A stretch of 64,000 nt of DNA from Streptomyces phaeofaciens (GCF_014648915.1 NZ_BMSA01000002.1:186001-250000), one strand, 5' to 3'; positions 26,422 through 35,358 are shown, counted from the stretch's first letter. Notes: generated from the sequence alone by a model not told the origin. Program-made: numbers and translations.

Positions 26422-26500
26422 GGATCGGGAGGGTAGCGAACGGCCGGGAACGGCTTTTGAGGGGCCCGCCAGGGCGCTCAGGCGGCCGGTCCCCACGCGG

Positions 26501-26785
26501 TCAGGCGGAGGCCACCACCTCGCCGGCCATGACCAGGGGAGGGTTGGGGAGCAGCGACGCGAGGTTGTCCCGCACGAAGTCCGCAGCCCTGGAGATCGAT
26601 TCGTCGGCACCGGCCCGGTCCTGGAAGACGCTGGTCGAGACCATCACCCCGTCCCCGGCGTCGATCCAGTAGTAGGCCACGAAGCCGGGGACCTGCCGCA
26701 TGAGCGGCACGAACCCCTCGTTCACGAGCCGTGCGGCCTCGGCCGAATCGGTCACCCCTTCGTACCGCCGGACTGCTGCGTACAT
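26501..26785 (-). CDS. Small dimeric alpha/beta-barrel protein
   Basis: The 94-aa protein (MYAAVRRYEGVTDSAEAARL start) has the strand-helix-strand pattern of the antibiotic-monooxygenase/ferredoxin-like fold: GFVAYYWIDAGDGVMVSTSVF is the central strand pair, then a helix and the end strand. Such small proteins are often ligand-binding or cofactor-free oxygenases, but no catalytic residue is evident. ATG at 26785 has AGGAG 11 bases upstream and gives the family length. It lies 79 bases downstream-side of the 270-aa gene start, on the same strand. Confidence 0.72.
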   Translation of the reverse strand: MYAAVRRYEGVTDSAEAARLVNEGFVPLMRQVPGFVAYYWIDAGDGVMVSTSVFQDRAGADESISRAADFVRDNLASLLPNPPLVMAGEVVASA

Positions 26786-27132
26786 CCCCAAGCTCCTCAC
26801 GGCGTTCTGAGTTCGTTCTCTGCCCAGAGGTCGTACCCCTGCGACGCCTTCCTGGTTCACGAGGTGTCCGGCAATCACCTGAAGGGCCGCCTCGGGTGAT
26901 CCGAACGGCAGTCGCCGGCCCGGACACACGGCCCCGCACACCCATGCGTGAAGCAGACGTGTCGCACCCCACCCGCCCCGCGACCGTCCGTTAGGCTCGC
27001 GCCGCCACACAGGTTCCGACCTTCACGGAGGGCAGGACGGCGAGGATCAACCGCGAGCGCCTCACCAGGACGCTGACGTTCTGGCTGCGTCCGGCGTTCG
27101 CCCTGCGGGTCGTCAGCCGCTTTCAGAAGATC

Positions 27133-27975
27133 GTGGGTTTCGACCGTTCGATGGCCCTGGCGTCCAGCGCACTGACCGCACTGGTTCCGCTCTCCGTCCT
27201 CATCGGTGCCGTTCTGGACAACTACGTGCACTACGACGCCGCGGAGCGCATCATCAACCGCTACGACCTCACGGGATCGGGCGCCGCGGCAGTCAACTCC
27301 CTCTTCTCCCCCGCCGAAGGCACGAGTGTGAGCGTGGGTCTCTTCGGGATCGTGTTCCTGACGATCTCCGCGCTGAGCTTCGCGCGAGCCTCGCAGCGGC
27401 TCTTCGAGCAGACCTGGGAGCTGAAACCCCTCAGCGTGCGCAACACGCGCAACGGCCTGTGGTGGATCCTCGCCCTCGGTGGCTACGCAGTGGTCACCGG
27501 GCTGCTCGCCGCGCTCCCCGGCCGGGACTGGCTGGCCGTCGCGGCCGCGCTGGGTGAGGTGGCGGCGACCGCCGTCTTTCTCGTGTGGAGCGGCTGGATC
27601 CTGTCCGCGAAGCGGATCAGTCTGCCCGACCTGCTTCCTTTCGGGATCACCGCGGCCGTTCTGACGGCGGCCTACTGGGTGGCCGCGAGCGTCTACCTGC
27701 CGCGCCTCTTCAACTCCTCCGTCTCCCGCTACGGGGTGGTCGGGGCCGTCTTCGCGATGATCTCGGCCCTCTTCGCGGCCATGTTCGTCATCGTCGGGTC
27801 GGCGGCACTGGGACGAGAGGTGGCGGACGAACTCGGCCGGATCCGTCAGGGGCACCGCCCCTCCGACCACGAGGTCCGCCGGCAGTGGGACAGCGTGGTC
27901 GAGCAGACCCGTTCGCGTTGGCACACCGCGAGGGAACAGGTCTCTCGTCGTCGGACCAAGGGCTCGGACCACTGA
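27133..27975 (+). CDS. YihY/BrkB-like membrane protein, N-terminus apparently lacks a start codon
   Basis: The 280-aa part from GTG 27133 holds about six membrane helices in the YihY pattern (long polar gaps after the first and third helices, charged C-terminal tail from about 225). Coding continues upstream in frame: 27046-27132 encodes INRERLTRTLTFWLRP and on to RFQKIVGFDRS with perfect codon bias, and SD-like GGAGGG sits at 27027-27032. Yet no ATG, GTG or TTG exists between the upstream stop at 26992 and 27133. A codon GCG at 27040, 7 bases after the SD, could be a mutated GTG. The gene is either started at a non-standard codon or expressed in shortened form. Confidence 0.7.
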   Translation: MGFDRSMALASSALTALVPLSVLIGAVLDNYVHYDAAERIINRYDLTGSGAAAVNSLFSPAEGTSVSVGLFGIVFLTISALSFARASQRLFEQTWELKPLSVRNTRNGLWWILALGGYAVVTGLLAALPGRDWLAVAAALGEVAATAVFLVWSGWILSAKRISLPDLLPFGITAAVLTAAYWVAASVYLPRLFNSSVSRYGVVGAVFAMISALFAAMFVIVGSAALGREVADELGRIRQGHRPSDHEVRRQWDSVVEQTRSRWHTAREQVSRRRTKGSDH

Positions 27976-28013
27976 ACAGCAGAGAGTCCCGGCGTCCGTG
28001 CCCGTGCCGGTCG

Positions 28014-29132
28014 TCAGTGCAGCAGCGTCGCCGGGCTGCCGCCGTTCGCCTCGTAGCCCGCCACCGCCAGTGCGCGGTAGACGGCGAACTCCCCGGCCGG
28101 GTCCGCGGACAGCGTCCACGGGAGGGCGCCCACATGGCCGTCCACGTGGATCAGCTGGCCCATGGCCTCCGCCCAGCGCTCGGAGCGGACCAGGAAGAAC
28201 ACCAGGAGATGGCGGACGTGCGCCAGCATCGGGTCGTCCGCGCGGGCCGCGTGCACCGCGAACAGCCCGCCGTGTATCGCCTTCTTCACGACCTCGCTCT
28301 GGTAGAAGCTGCTGACCAGGTTCACCTCGGGGAGGTGCTCGAAGAGCGCGAACAGCGGCATGGCCGCCAGCAGCGAGCCCCGCGGCGCCCGTGCCGCGGC
28401 CGCCTCGGCGAACGCGTTCGCCTGCTCCCGCGAACCGTGCCACTTCTCGCACCAGTAGTGCAGGGCCGCCAGATGCGCCCCCATGTGCGCCGGGGAGCGG
28501 TCCAGGATCTTCAGCCAGAGCTGCTCGAACTCCGCCTGCGGGTAGTTCAGGCCACGGGCCACCGAGAGCTCGACGATGTGGGGGACCGGGTCGCCGGGGG
28601 AGAGCAGCGCCGCCTGGCCGCAGGCGTCCTTCGCCTCCTCCATGATGATCCGGAAGTCGTCGGTGCCCGGAGTCGACGTCCGCCACGCCTGCTGCACCAG
28701 GAACTCGGCGTGCACCGCGGCACCGCCCGCGTCCTTCGGCGCCTCCGTCCGCCACACCCGCAGCCACTGCCCGCCCGGGGTCTCGCTGACGCCGCCCGGC
28801 CGCTGCCGGAGCTCCAGGGCCGCCGCGCCGGCGAAGGCCTGCACGCGCTGCCAGCGCAGCTCACCCTCCGTCTCCGTACCGGCCAGCAGTTGCTGCGCCG
28901 CGCGGTAGTCCTGCGTGCGCTGCACCACGTCCAGGACGTTCAGCAGGTCCTCGTCGGGGCCGGGCATACGGATGTCGAGCTCCTCCGTGCGCACGAAGCC
29001 GTAGTTCGCCGGGTCCGCGGCGTCCGGGTGGCCCGCCGGGACCTGCTCGATCATGCCGCGCCGGCGCCGCAGGAACGGCAGCACCACGAAGCCGAGCAGG
29101 ACCAGCGCCATCAGGACCCAGAGAATCTCCAT
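28014..29132 (-). CDS. Membrane-anchored helical-repeat protein
   Basis: The 372-aa protein begins with one hydrophobic helix (MEILWVLMALVLLGFVVLPF) followed by a basic stop-transfer run (LRRRRG), so the rest lies in the cytoplasm. The body (about 60-370) is nearly all alpha-helical with repeated Ala/Leu-rich pairs, similar to TPR-like solenoids, suggesting protein binding. From memory, a relative is encoded beside the cystathionine gene in other Streptomyces. The start is ATG at 29132. It is divergent from metB, with 175 bases between starts. Confidence 0.75.
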   Translation of the reverse strand: MEILWVLMALVLLGFVVLPFLRRRRGMIEQVPAGHPDAADPANYGFVRTEELDIRMPGPDEDLLNVLDVVQRTQDYRAAQQLLAGTETEGELRWQRVQAFAGAAALELRQRPGGVSETPGGQWLRVWRTEAPKDAGGAAVHAEFLVQQAWRTSTPGTDDFRIIMEEAKDACGQAALLSPGDPVPHIVELSVARGLNYPQAEFEQLWLKILDRSPAHMGAHLAALHYWCEKWHGSREQANAFAEAAAARAPRGSLLAAMPLFALFEHLPEVNLVSSFYQSEVVKKAIHGGLFAVHAARADDPMLAHVRHLLVFFLVRSERWAEAMGQLIHVDGHVGALPWTLSADPAGEFAVYRALAVAGYEANGGSPATLLH

Positions 29133-29307
29133 GTCTCAAGCGAACCAGACGCCGCCGACAATTGGCCAACCCGTCCCCGCACCTGTGGAAAACTCCCCGG
29201 CGCACCGCCGCGCCGGGACCGCCGGAACATGGCACGGACCGCGCGCGAGGCCGGAACGGGCCGCCCCGTCCGGCAGCAGTGCCGCGAGCGCACTACGCTC
29301 GGTGTCC

Positions 29308-30462
29308 ATGAGTGACAGGCACATCAGTCAGCACTTCGAGACCCTGGCGATCCACGCGGGCAACACCGCCGATCCCCTCACCGGCGCGGTCGTCCCGCCG
29401 ATCTACCAGGTCTCGACCTACAAGCAGGACGGCGTCGGCGGACTGCGCGGCGGTTACGAGTACAGCCGCAGCGCCAACCCGACCCGCACCGCCCTGGAGG
29501 AGAACCTCGCCGCCCTCGAGGGCGGCCGCCGGGGACTCGCGTTCGCTTCCGGACTGGCGGCCGAGGACTGCCTGTTGCGTACGCTGCTCAGCCCCGGCGA
29601 CCACGTGGTCATCCCCAACGACGCGTACGGCGGCACGTTCCGTCTCTTCGCCAAGGTCGTCGCCCGCTGGGGCGTGGAGTGGTCGGTCGCCGACACCAGC
29701 GACCCCGCGTCCGTACGGGCCGCGATCACCCCGAAGACCAAGGCGGTGTGGGTGGAGACCCCCTCCAACCCGCTGCTCGGCATCACCGACATCGCCGCCG
29801 TCGCCCACATCGCCCGGGACGCGGGCGCGAAGCTGGTCGTCGACAACACCTTCGCCACGCCGTACCTCCAGCAGCCGCTGTCGCTGGGCGCGGATGTCGT
29901 GGTGCACTCGCTCACCAAGTACATGGGCGGCCACTCCGACGTGGTCGGCGGCGCGCTGATCACCGCCGACGAGACGCTCGGCGAGGAGCTGGCGTACCAC
30001 CAGAACGCGATGGGCGCGGTCGCCGGGCCGTTCGACTCGTGGCTGGTGCTGCGCGGCACCAAGACGCTGTCGGTGCGGATGGACCGGCACAGCGAGAACG
30101 CCACGAAGGTCGCCGACATGCTGTCCCGGCACGCGCGCGTGACGAAGGTGCTGTACCCGGGCCTGCCCGAGCACCCCGGTCACGAGATCGCCGCCAAGCA
30201 GATGCGGTCCTTCGGCGGCATGGTGTCCTTCCAGGTCACCGGAGGCGAGGAGGCGGCGGTCGAGGTCTGCAACCGCGCCAAGGTGTTCACCCTCGGCGAG
30301 TCCCTGGGCGGCGTGGAGTCCCTCATCGAGCACCCGGGCCGGATGACGCACGCGTCCGTGGCCGGCTCCGCTCTGGAGGTTCCCGCCGACCTGGTCCGCC
30401 TCTCCGTGGGCATCGAGAACGTCGAAGACCTGCTGGAGGACCTCCAGCAGGCCCTGGGCTAG
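29308..30462 (+). CDS. metB: Cystathionine gamma-synthase/gamma-lyase
   Basis: The 384-aa PLP enzyme acts in cysteine-methionine interconversion. The Schiff-base lysine is in VVHSLTKYMGGHSD; YEYSRSANPTRTALEE, VVDNTFATPYLQQPL and ESLGGVESLIEHP are the usual Cys/Met-family signatures. Synthase (O-acyl-homoserine + Cys) and lyase (cystathionine to Cys) cannot be separated reliably by eye; this branch in actinobacteria is often both. ATG at 29308 is the first start giving the conserved N-terminus. It reads alone, away from the helical-repeat gene. Confidence 0.92.
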   Translation: MSDRHISQHFETLAIHAGNTADPLTGAVVPPIYQVSTYKQDGVGGLRGGYEYSRSANPTRTALEENLAALEGGRRGLAFASGLAAEDCLLRTLLSPGDHVVIPNDAYGGTFRLFAKVVARWGVEWSVADTSDPASVRAAITPKTKAVWVETPSNPLLGITDIAAVAHIARDAGAKLVVDNTFATPYLQQPLSLGADVVVHSLTKYMGGHSDVVGGALITADETLGEELAYHQNAMGAVAGPFDSWLVLRGTKTLSVRMDRHSENATKVADMLSRHARVTKVLYPGLPEHPGHEIAAKQMRSFGGMVSFQVTGGEEAAVEVCNRAKVFTLGESLGGVESLIEHPGRMTHASVAGSALEVPADLVRLSVGIENVEDLLEDLQQALG

Positions 30463-30490
30463 AGCCGCCAGGGCCTTCGCGGTCTCGGTC

Positions 30491-30739
30491 TCACCAGCCC
30501 GTGAGCGGTGGAGTCGTCTGCGACGGCGGCTCCACCCACGGGCGGGCCGTCACCGCCCAGACGGCGAAGGCCACGGTCGCCGCGAACATCAGCAGCCACA
30601 GCAGCCGCAGGGCGATCGTCCGGCGCCGCAGCAGGCGGCTGCCGCGGCGGACGGCGTCCAGGTGGAGGTCCATGGGCAGGCGCGGCGGGGTCCGCTCCAT
30701 GATCTGCCGTACGGCGGCCTCCCGCTGGGGCCGGTTCAC
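30491..30739 (-). CDS. Small membrane protein coupled to a sigma-like gene
   Basis: The 82-aa protein has a short polar N-terminus (about 1-40, with EAAVRQIMERTPP and several Arg) and one membrane helix (about 44-65), then a short outer tail. Its GTG overlaps the TGA of the upstream sigma-like gene by the classic four bases, so the two are co-translated. Sigma-regulator pairs are commonly arranged this way, and an anti-sigma or membrane-tether role is a reasonable inference, but it lacks a zinc-binding anti-sigma motif. Confidence 0.7.
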   Translation of the reverse strand: MNRPQREAAVRQIMERTPPRLPMDLHLDAVRRGSRLLRRRTIALRLLWLLMFAATVAFAVWAVTARPWVEPPSQTTPPLTGW

Positions 30740-31245
30740 GACGTCGCCGCCTTCGCCCGTACGCGCGCGGGGGCCGGTCCGCGCGGCGGATGCAGCAGGG
30801 TCGCCGTCGCCCGGTCGCACACCGTGCGCACCCGTTCCACGGGCAGGCCGAGCAGCGCCGCCACCTGCTCCTCGGCGACGCCCTCGTAGAGCCGCAGGAC
30901 CAGGACGAGCCGTTCCTGGGCGGTGAGCCGGGCCAGCGGGCCGGTGGCGTGCGTGCGGGTACGGCCGAGCGACAGTGCGCCGTACCGGTGCCAGGTGCCG
31001 TGCGCGAAGCGGGTGGCCAGATACTCACGGGCGCGGTTGTACGGGTCCTCGCCGTGCAGCCGGTCCCAGCACGCGTACGTGTGCGCGAGCGCGAGCGTCA
31101 GCAGGCGCCGCGCGCGCGGGTTGGCCTGCGGGTCCTCGGCCGTCAGCAGGGTGGCGGCGTGCAGCAGCCGGCCGCCCGCCCCGGCCACGAACGCCTCGAA
31201 CTCCCGGGCCCGGCGGGCTTCCTGGACCGCACGCGTCTCACGCAC
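30736..31245 (-). CDS. SigE-like sigma-70 family protein with degenerate region 2
   Basis: The 169-aa protein keeps a clear sigma region 4 helix-turn-helix near the C-terminus (LTAQERLVLVLRLYEGVAEEQVAALLGLPVERV, shown here only by its ends LTAQERL and GLPVERV, about 110-145). The N-terminal half resembles region 2 of the actinobacterial SigE-type ECF group, but the core-binding and -10 recognition stretches look eroded (no EDLVQE-like helix). It may be an ECF factor of unusual type or a DNA-binding regulator derived from one. It is followed by a four-base-overlapping membrane-protein gene. The start is ATG at 31245. Confidence 0.72.
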   Translation of the reverse strand: MRETRAVQEARRAREFEAFVAGAGGRLLHAATLLTAEDPQANPRARRLLTLALAHTYACWDRLHGEDPYNRAREYLATRFAHGTWHRYGALSLGRTRTHATGPLARLTAQERLVLVLRLYEGVAEEQVAALLGLPVERVRTVCDRATATLLHPPRGPAPARVRAKAATS

Positions 31246-31384
31246 ACCGAGCCTCCCGCCGTACGGCGACCCCCTGGGAACCCTCGTACACCGTTTTCAT
31301 ATGAGGCCAGGAGCGGGCTTTCGGTCAAGAGCCGCGCACGCGCGGGATGCGCGCCGGCGGGGCGCCGCCTCCCGCGCGGGGAGG

Positions 31385-31906
31385 CTACGACGCCGTCGGC
31401 TCCGTGCCCGGCACGCCCTGGGCGGCCATCCGGGAGGACAGCGCGGTGTTGAAGCGGGTGAGCAGGGAGCAGAACGCCTCGCGTTCCTCCGGCGCCCAGT
31501 CCTCGGTCAGCTCGGCCATCAACTGGCGCCGGGAAGACCGCACTTCCTCCAGGCGGGACTGGCCGCGCGGGGAGAGCTGGAGCACCACGGCCCGCCCGTC
31601 CTCGGGGTGCGAGGTGCGCTTGACCAGGCCGGTGTCGACGAGCGGGGCCACCTGCCGGGTGACGGTCGACGAGTCGATGCCCATGCTCGCGGCGAGTGCC
31701 TTGACGCCCATCGGGCCTTCTTTGTCGAGACGGTTGAGCAGCAGGTACGCGGCGCGGTCCATGGAGTTGCGCACCTGCCCGACGCCGCCGAGCCGGGTCT
31801 GTTCGGCACGGCGCGCGAACACCGCGACCTCGTGCTGAAGCGTGTCGAGAAGACCGGTGTCACCGACGGTCGTCATGTCCATCGACATTTCAGGTGTTGT
31901 GGGCAT
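31385..31906 (-). CDS. MarR-family transcriptional regulator
   Basis: The 173-aa protein has the winged helix fold of MarR: helices for dimer formation, recognition region (GVKALAASMGIDSSTVTRQ) and wing (RTSHPEDGRAVVLQLSPRG). These proteins are dimeric repressors that release DNA on binding phenolic or oxidant signals. ATG 31906 is used; ATGs at 31885 and 31879 are also in frame. It is divergent from ilvA (145 bases between), so self-regulation and control of ilvA or of the exporter further down are possible; no MarR-like palindrome stood out to me. Confidence 0.9.
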   Translation of the reverse strand: MPTTPEMSMDMTTVGDTGLLDTLQHEVAVFARRAEQTRLGGVGQVRNSMDRAAYLLLNRLDKEGPMGVKALAASMGIDSSTVTRQVAPLVDTGLVKRTSHPEDGRAVVLQLSPRGQSRLEEVRSSRRQLMAELTEDWAPEEREAFCSLLTRFNTALSSRMAAQGVPGTEPTAS

Positions 31907-32051
31907 GGCCGGGGGCTCACTTCATGAAAGGGCTGCTGGGTTGGGGGACAGGGTACGCGGCCGGAAGGCGGGCCGTACCGGCGCTGCGGAATCCGGTCTC
32001 GGTGGTTGGTCACAGCGGTGGTTCCCGCCTGTGAACTGCGATGCTTGTGTC

Positions 32052-33281
32052 ATGAGCTACGGCACGGCTGACTCCTTGCGGCCCGTCACTCTCGACGACG
32101 TCCGCGGCGCCCAGAAGATGCTTTCGGGCGTGGCGCGCACGACCGCGATGGAAGGCAGCCGCTACCTGTCCCAGCTCGTCGGCGCGCCGGTGCACCTCAA
32201 ATGCGAGAACCTCCAGCGGACGGGTTCGTTCAAGCTGCGCGGCGCGTACGTCCGGATCTCCGGGCTGCTGCCGGAGGAGCGGGCCGCCGGTGTCGTCGCG
32301 GCCAGCGCGGGCAATCACGCGCAGGGCGTCGCGCTCGCCTCGTCGCTGCTCGGTGTGCGCTCCACCGTGTTCATGCCGAAGGGCGCTCCACTGCCGAAGA
32401 TCAGCGCCACCCGGGAGTACGGCGCCGAGGTGCGCCTGCACGGCCAGGTGGTCGACGAGACGCTGGCCGCCGCGCAGGAGTACGCGGCGCGGACGGGCGC
32501 GGTGTTCATCCATCCCTTCGACCACCCCGATGTGATCGCGGGGCAGGGCACGGTCGGCCTGGAGATCCTCGAGCAGTGCCCGGAGGTGCGCACGATCGTC
32601 GTGGGGATCGGCGGCGGCGGGCTCGCGGCCGGGCTGGCGGTCGCGGTGAAGGCGCTGCGGCCGGACGTACGGATCGTCGGCGTGCAGGCGGCGGGCGCGG
32701 CCGCCTACCCGCCCTCGCTGGCCGCCGGGCGTCCGGTGGCGGTGCACGGACCGGTGACGATGGCCGACGGGATCAGGGTCGGCCGGCCGGGCGACGTGCC
32801 CTTCGAGATCGTCGCGGACCTCGTGGACGAGGTGCGTACGGTGACGGAGGACGAGCTGTCCACCGCGCTGCTGCTCTGCCTGGAGCGGGCCAAGCTGGTC
32901 GTCGAGCCGGCCGGGGCGAGCCCGGTCGCGGCGCTGCTGAGCGAGCCCGGTGCCTTCGACGGCCCGGTCGTCGCGGTGCTGTCCGGCGGCAATGTCGATC
33001 CGGTGCTGATGCAGCGGGTGCTGCGGCACGGCATGGCCGCTCAGGGCCGCTACCTCACGGTCAGCGTGCGGCTGACGGACCGGCCCGGTGCCCTCGCCAC
33101 GCTGCTGGGGGTGTTGTCAGTGGTCGACGCTAACGTCTTGGACGTGAGCCATGTGCGGACCGATCCGCGTCTCGGGCTGACCGAGGCGGAGGTCGAGCTG
33201 CATCTGGAGACGATGGGGCCGGCGCACTGCGTCGAGGTCGGTCGGGCCCTGCGCGAAGCGGGTTACACCGTCATCGACTGA
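32052..33281 (+). CDS. ilvA: Threonine dehydratase (biosynthetic/catabolic, ACT domain)
   Basis: The 409-aa PLP enzyme converts L-threonine to 2-oxobutanoate, the first step of isoleucine synthesis. PLP Lys is in RTGSFKLRGAY; SAGNHAQGVA binds the substrate; GIGGGGLAAG holds the cofactor phosphate. One C-terminal ACT-type domain (about 335-409) replaces the pair of the classic IlvA, as in TdcB/short actinobacterial forms, so regulation may differ from E. coli IlvA. ATG at 32052 has no clear ribosome site. Confidence 0.92.
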   Translation: MSYGTADSLRPVTLDDVRGAQKMLSGVARTTAMEGSRYLSQLVGAPVHLKCENLQRTGSFKLRGAYVRISGLLPEERAAGVVAASAGNHAQGVALASSLLGVRSTVFMPKGAPLPKISATREYGAEVRLHGQVVDETLAAAQEYAARTGAVFIHPFDHPDVIAGQGTVGLEILEQCPEVRTIVVGIGGGGLAAGLAVAVKALRPDVRIVGVQAAGAAAYPPSLAAGRPVAVHGPVTMADGIRVGRPGDVPFEIVADLVDEVRTVTEDELSTALLLCLERAKLVVEPAGASPVAALLSEPGAFDGPVVAVLSGGNVDPVLMQRVLRHGMAAQGRYLTVSVRLTDRPGALATLLGVLSVVDANVLDVSHVRTDPRLGLTEAEVELHLETMGPAHCVEVGRALREAGYTVID

Positions 33282-33319
33282 GGTCGGAAGCCTCCTTGTC
33301 ACTCGTTCGAGAAAGAGCA

Positions 33320-33348
33320 TTGAGAGACGCGATACATCGCGTTATGGT
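33320..33348 (+). promoter_or_regulatory. Promoter of the DrrAB-type exporter with operator in the spacer
   Basis: TTGAGA (33320-33325) and TATGGT (33343-33348) are 17 bases apart, a good vegetative promoter. The spacer is almost exactly filled by the palindrome ACGCGA-TACA-TCGCGT (33327-33342), a perfect 6-bp inverted repeat with a 4-base centre. A repressor bound there would block RNA polymerase. A leader of about 140 bases follows to the start codon. Confidence 0.65.
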
Positions 33349-33496
33349 GTGTCTCGTGTCACTCGACCCGTGGTCCCGTGACATCTCTCGGCGCACCTGT
33401 CACCGCACCCGCCTCCCGCTCCCGTGCCATCCACCGGGCGGATCGAAAAGTACAAACCTAGGCTCTCAAAGAATCCCCAACGACGTGGAGACTCAT

Positions 33497-34477
33497 ATGC
33501 CAGGCGCCATCTACGCCGAAGGCCTGGTGAAGACCTTCGGCGACGTAAAGGCTCTGGACGGCGTCGACCTCGACGTCCCGGAGGGCACCGTCCTCGGCCT
33601 GCTCGGGCCCAACGGCGCGGGCAAGACCACCACGGTCCGCTGCCTGACCACCCTCCTGCGCCCCGACCGCGGCCGCGCCGAGGTCGCCGGCCTCGACGTC
33701 CTCAAGCACCCCAACGAGGTGCGCCGCTCCATCGGCCTCTCCGGCCAGTTCGCCGCGGTCGACGAATACCTCACCGGCCGCGAGAACCTCCAGATGGTCG
33801 GACAGCTCTACCAGATGAAGGCGAAGCCGGCGAAGGCGCGGGCCGCCGAGCTGCTCGACCAGTTCGACCTCGCGGACGCCGCCGACCGTCCCGCCAAGAC
33901 CTACTCCGGCGGCATGCGCCGCCGCCTCGACCTGGCCGCCGCCCTGGTGGTCTCCCCGCCCGTGATGTTCATGGACGAACCGACGACCGGCCTCGACCCG
34001 CGCAACCGCCAGCTGCTGTGGGACGTGATCAAGCGACTCGTCTCCGGCGGTACGACGCTGCTGCTCACCACCCAGTACCTCGAGGAGGCCGACCACCTCG
34101 CGCACGACATCGCGGTCGTCGACCACGGCCGCGTCATCGCCCGCGGCACCTCCGACCAGCTCAAGGCCCAGACCGGCGGCGAGCGCGTCGAGGTCGTCGT
34201 GCACGAGCGCGAGCACATCGCCACGGCCCGCGAGGTGCTCGCCGGCTTCGGCAAGGGCGACACCACCGTCGAGGAACACACCCGCAAACTCACCGTGCCC
34301 GTCACCGGCGGCGCGAAGCTCCTCGCCGAGGTCATCCGGGAGCTGGACACCCGCGGCATAGAGATAGACGACATCGGACTGCGCCGCCCCACCCTCGACG
34401 ACGTCTTCCTGTCCCTGACCGGACACGTGGCCGAGCTGAGGAGCAACGAGGAGAACGGCAAGGAGGCCGCGGCATGA
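33497..34477 (+). CDS. ABC exporter ATP-binding protein, DrrA-like
   Basis: The 326-aa ATPase has Walker A GPNGAGKTTT, signature YSGGMRRRLD, Walker B VMFMDEPTTGLDP and switch His region, plus a roughly 85-residue C-terminal domain typical of the daunorubicin-resistance branch. It powers export with the permease whose ATG overlaps its stop by four bases. ATG at 33497 follows GTGGAG. Expression is probably set by the operator-bearing promoter upstream. Members export antibiotics, lipids or dyes; the substrate is not known here. Confidence 0.93.
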   Translation: MPGAIYAEGLVKTFGDVKALDGVDLDVPEGTVLGLLGPNGAGKTTTVRCLTTLLRPDRGRAEVAGLDVLKHPNEVRRSIGLSGQFAAVDEYLTGRENLQMVGQLYQMKAKPAKARAAELLDQFDLADAADRPAKTYSGGMRRRLDLAAALVVSPPVMFMDEPTTGLDPRNRQLLWDVIKRLVSGGTTLLLTTQYLEEADHLAHDIAVVDHGRVIARGTSDQLKAQTGGERVEVVVHEREHIATAREVLAGFGKGDTTVEEHTRKLTVPVTGGAKLLAEVIRELDTRGIEIDDIGLRRPTLDDVFLSLTGHVAELRSNEENGKEAAA

Positions 34478-35337
34478 GCACCCTCACCGACGCCGTGCGG
34501 GGCACGGCCCCCGCCCCCGGCGGCTCCATCGGGCAGTCCGTGCGCGACTCCCTGGTCGTCGCCCGCAGGAATCTGATCCGCATGAGCCGGATTCCCGAAA
34601 TGGTGATCTTCGGGCTCATCCAGCCCATCATGTTCGTGGTGCTCTTCACCTATGTGTTCGGCGGGTCGATGGACATCGGCGGGAGCACCAGCTCCACCGA
34701 CTACACGAACTTCCTCATGGCGGGGATCTTCGCGCAGACCGTCACCTTCGCCACCGCGGGAGCCGGCGCGGGCATCGCCGACGACATGCACAAGGGCCTC
34801 ATCGACCGCTTCCGCTCCCTTCCCATGGCCCGCGGCGCCGTACTGACCGGCCGCACCCTCGCCGACCTCGTGCAGACCGCGCTCACCCTGCTCGTCCTGG
34901 CCGGCGTCGCCCTCCTGGTCGGCTGGCGGGTCGGCTCCAACGGCGACACCAACGCCTTCCGGGTGCTGGGCGCCTTCGGCCTGCTGCTTCTGCTGGGCTA
35001 CGCGTTCACCTGGATCGGCGCCCTCATCGGCCTGAGCGTGCGCACCCCCGAGGCGGCCACCTCCGGCGGACTGATCTGGCTCTTCCCGGTGACCTTCATA
35101 TCCAACGCGTTCGTGGACACCAGCAACATGACGCCCTGGCTGCGCCACATCGCGGAGTGGAACCCCTTCAGCGCCACCGTCCAGGCCTGCCGGGTCCTCT
35201 TCGCCAACCCCGGCCAGTCGGCCTCCGACGCCTGGCCCATGGAGCACCCGGTGTGGGCCTCGCTGATCTACTCGGTGCTGATCGTCCTGATCTTCCGGAC
35301 GCTCGCGGTCCGCAAGTACCGCTCGGCGGCCGCATGA
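34474..35337 (+). CDS. ABC-2 type permease, DrrB-like
   Basis: The 287-aa permease has six membrane helices with the ABC-2 arrangement, and the cytoplasmic loop segment DDMHKGLIDRFRSLPMARGAV before helix 3 that couples to the ATPase (cut here to DDMHKGLIDRFR and SLPMARG). It pairs with the DrrA-like ATPase (ATGA overlap). The operon ends at a perfect hairpin 22 bases after the stop. Confidence 0.92.
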   Translation: MSTLTDAVRGTAPAPGGSIGQSVRDSLVVARRNLIRMSRIPEMVIFGLIQPIMFVVLFTYVFGGSMDIGGSTSSTDYTNFLMAGIFAQTVTFATAGAGAGIADDMHKGLIDRFRSLPMARGAVLTGRTLADLVQTALTLLVLAGVALLVGWRVGSNGDTNAFRVLGAFGLLLLLGYAFTWIGALIGLSVRTPEAATSGGLIWLFPVTFISNAFVDTSNMTPWLRHIAEWNPFSATVQACRVLFANPGQSASDAWPMEHPVWASLIYSVLIVLIFRTLAVRKYRSAAA

Positions 35338-35358
35338 CACGGCCGCGGACATGACGAA

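Noticed and set aside
31368..31384. CCTCCC/GGGAGG hairpin at the end of the MarR gene as terminator
   Set aside because: Only six base pairs and touching the stop codon; too weak to call.
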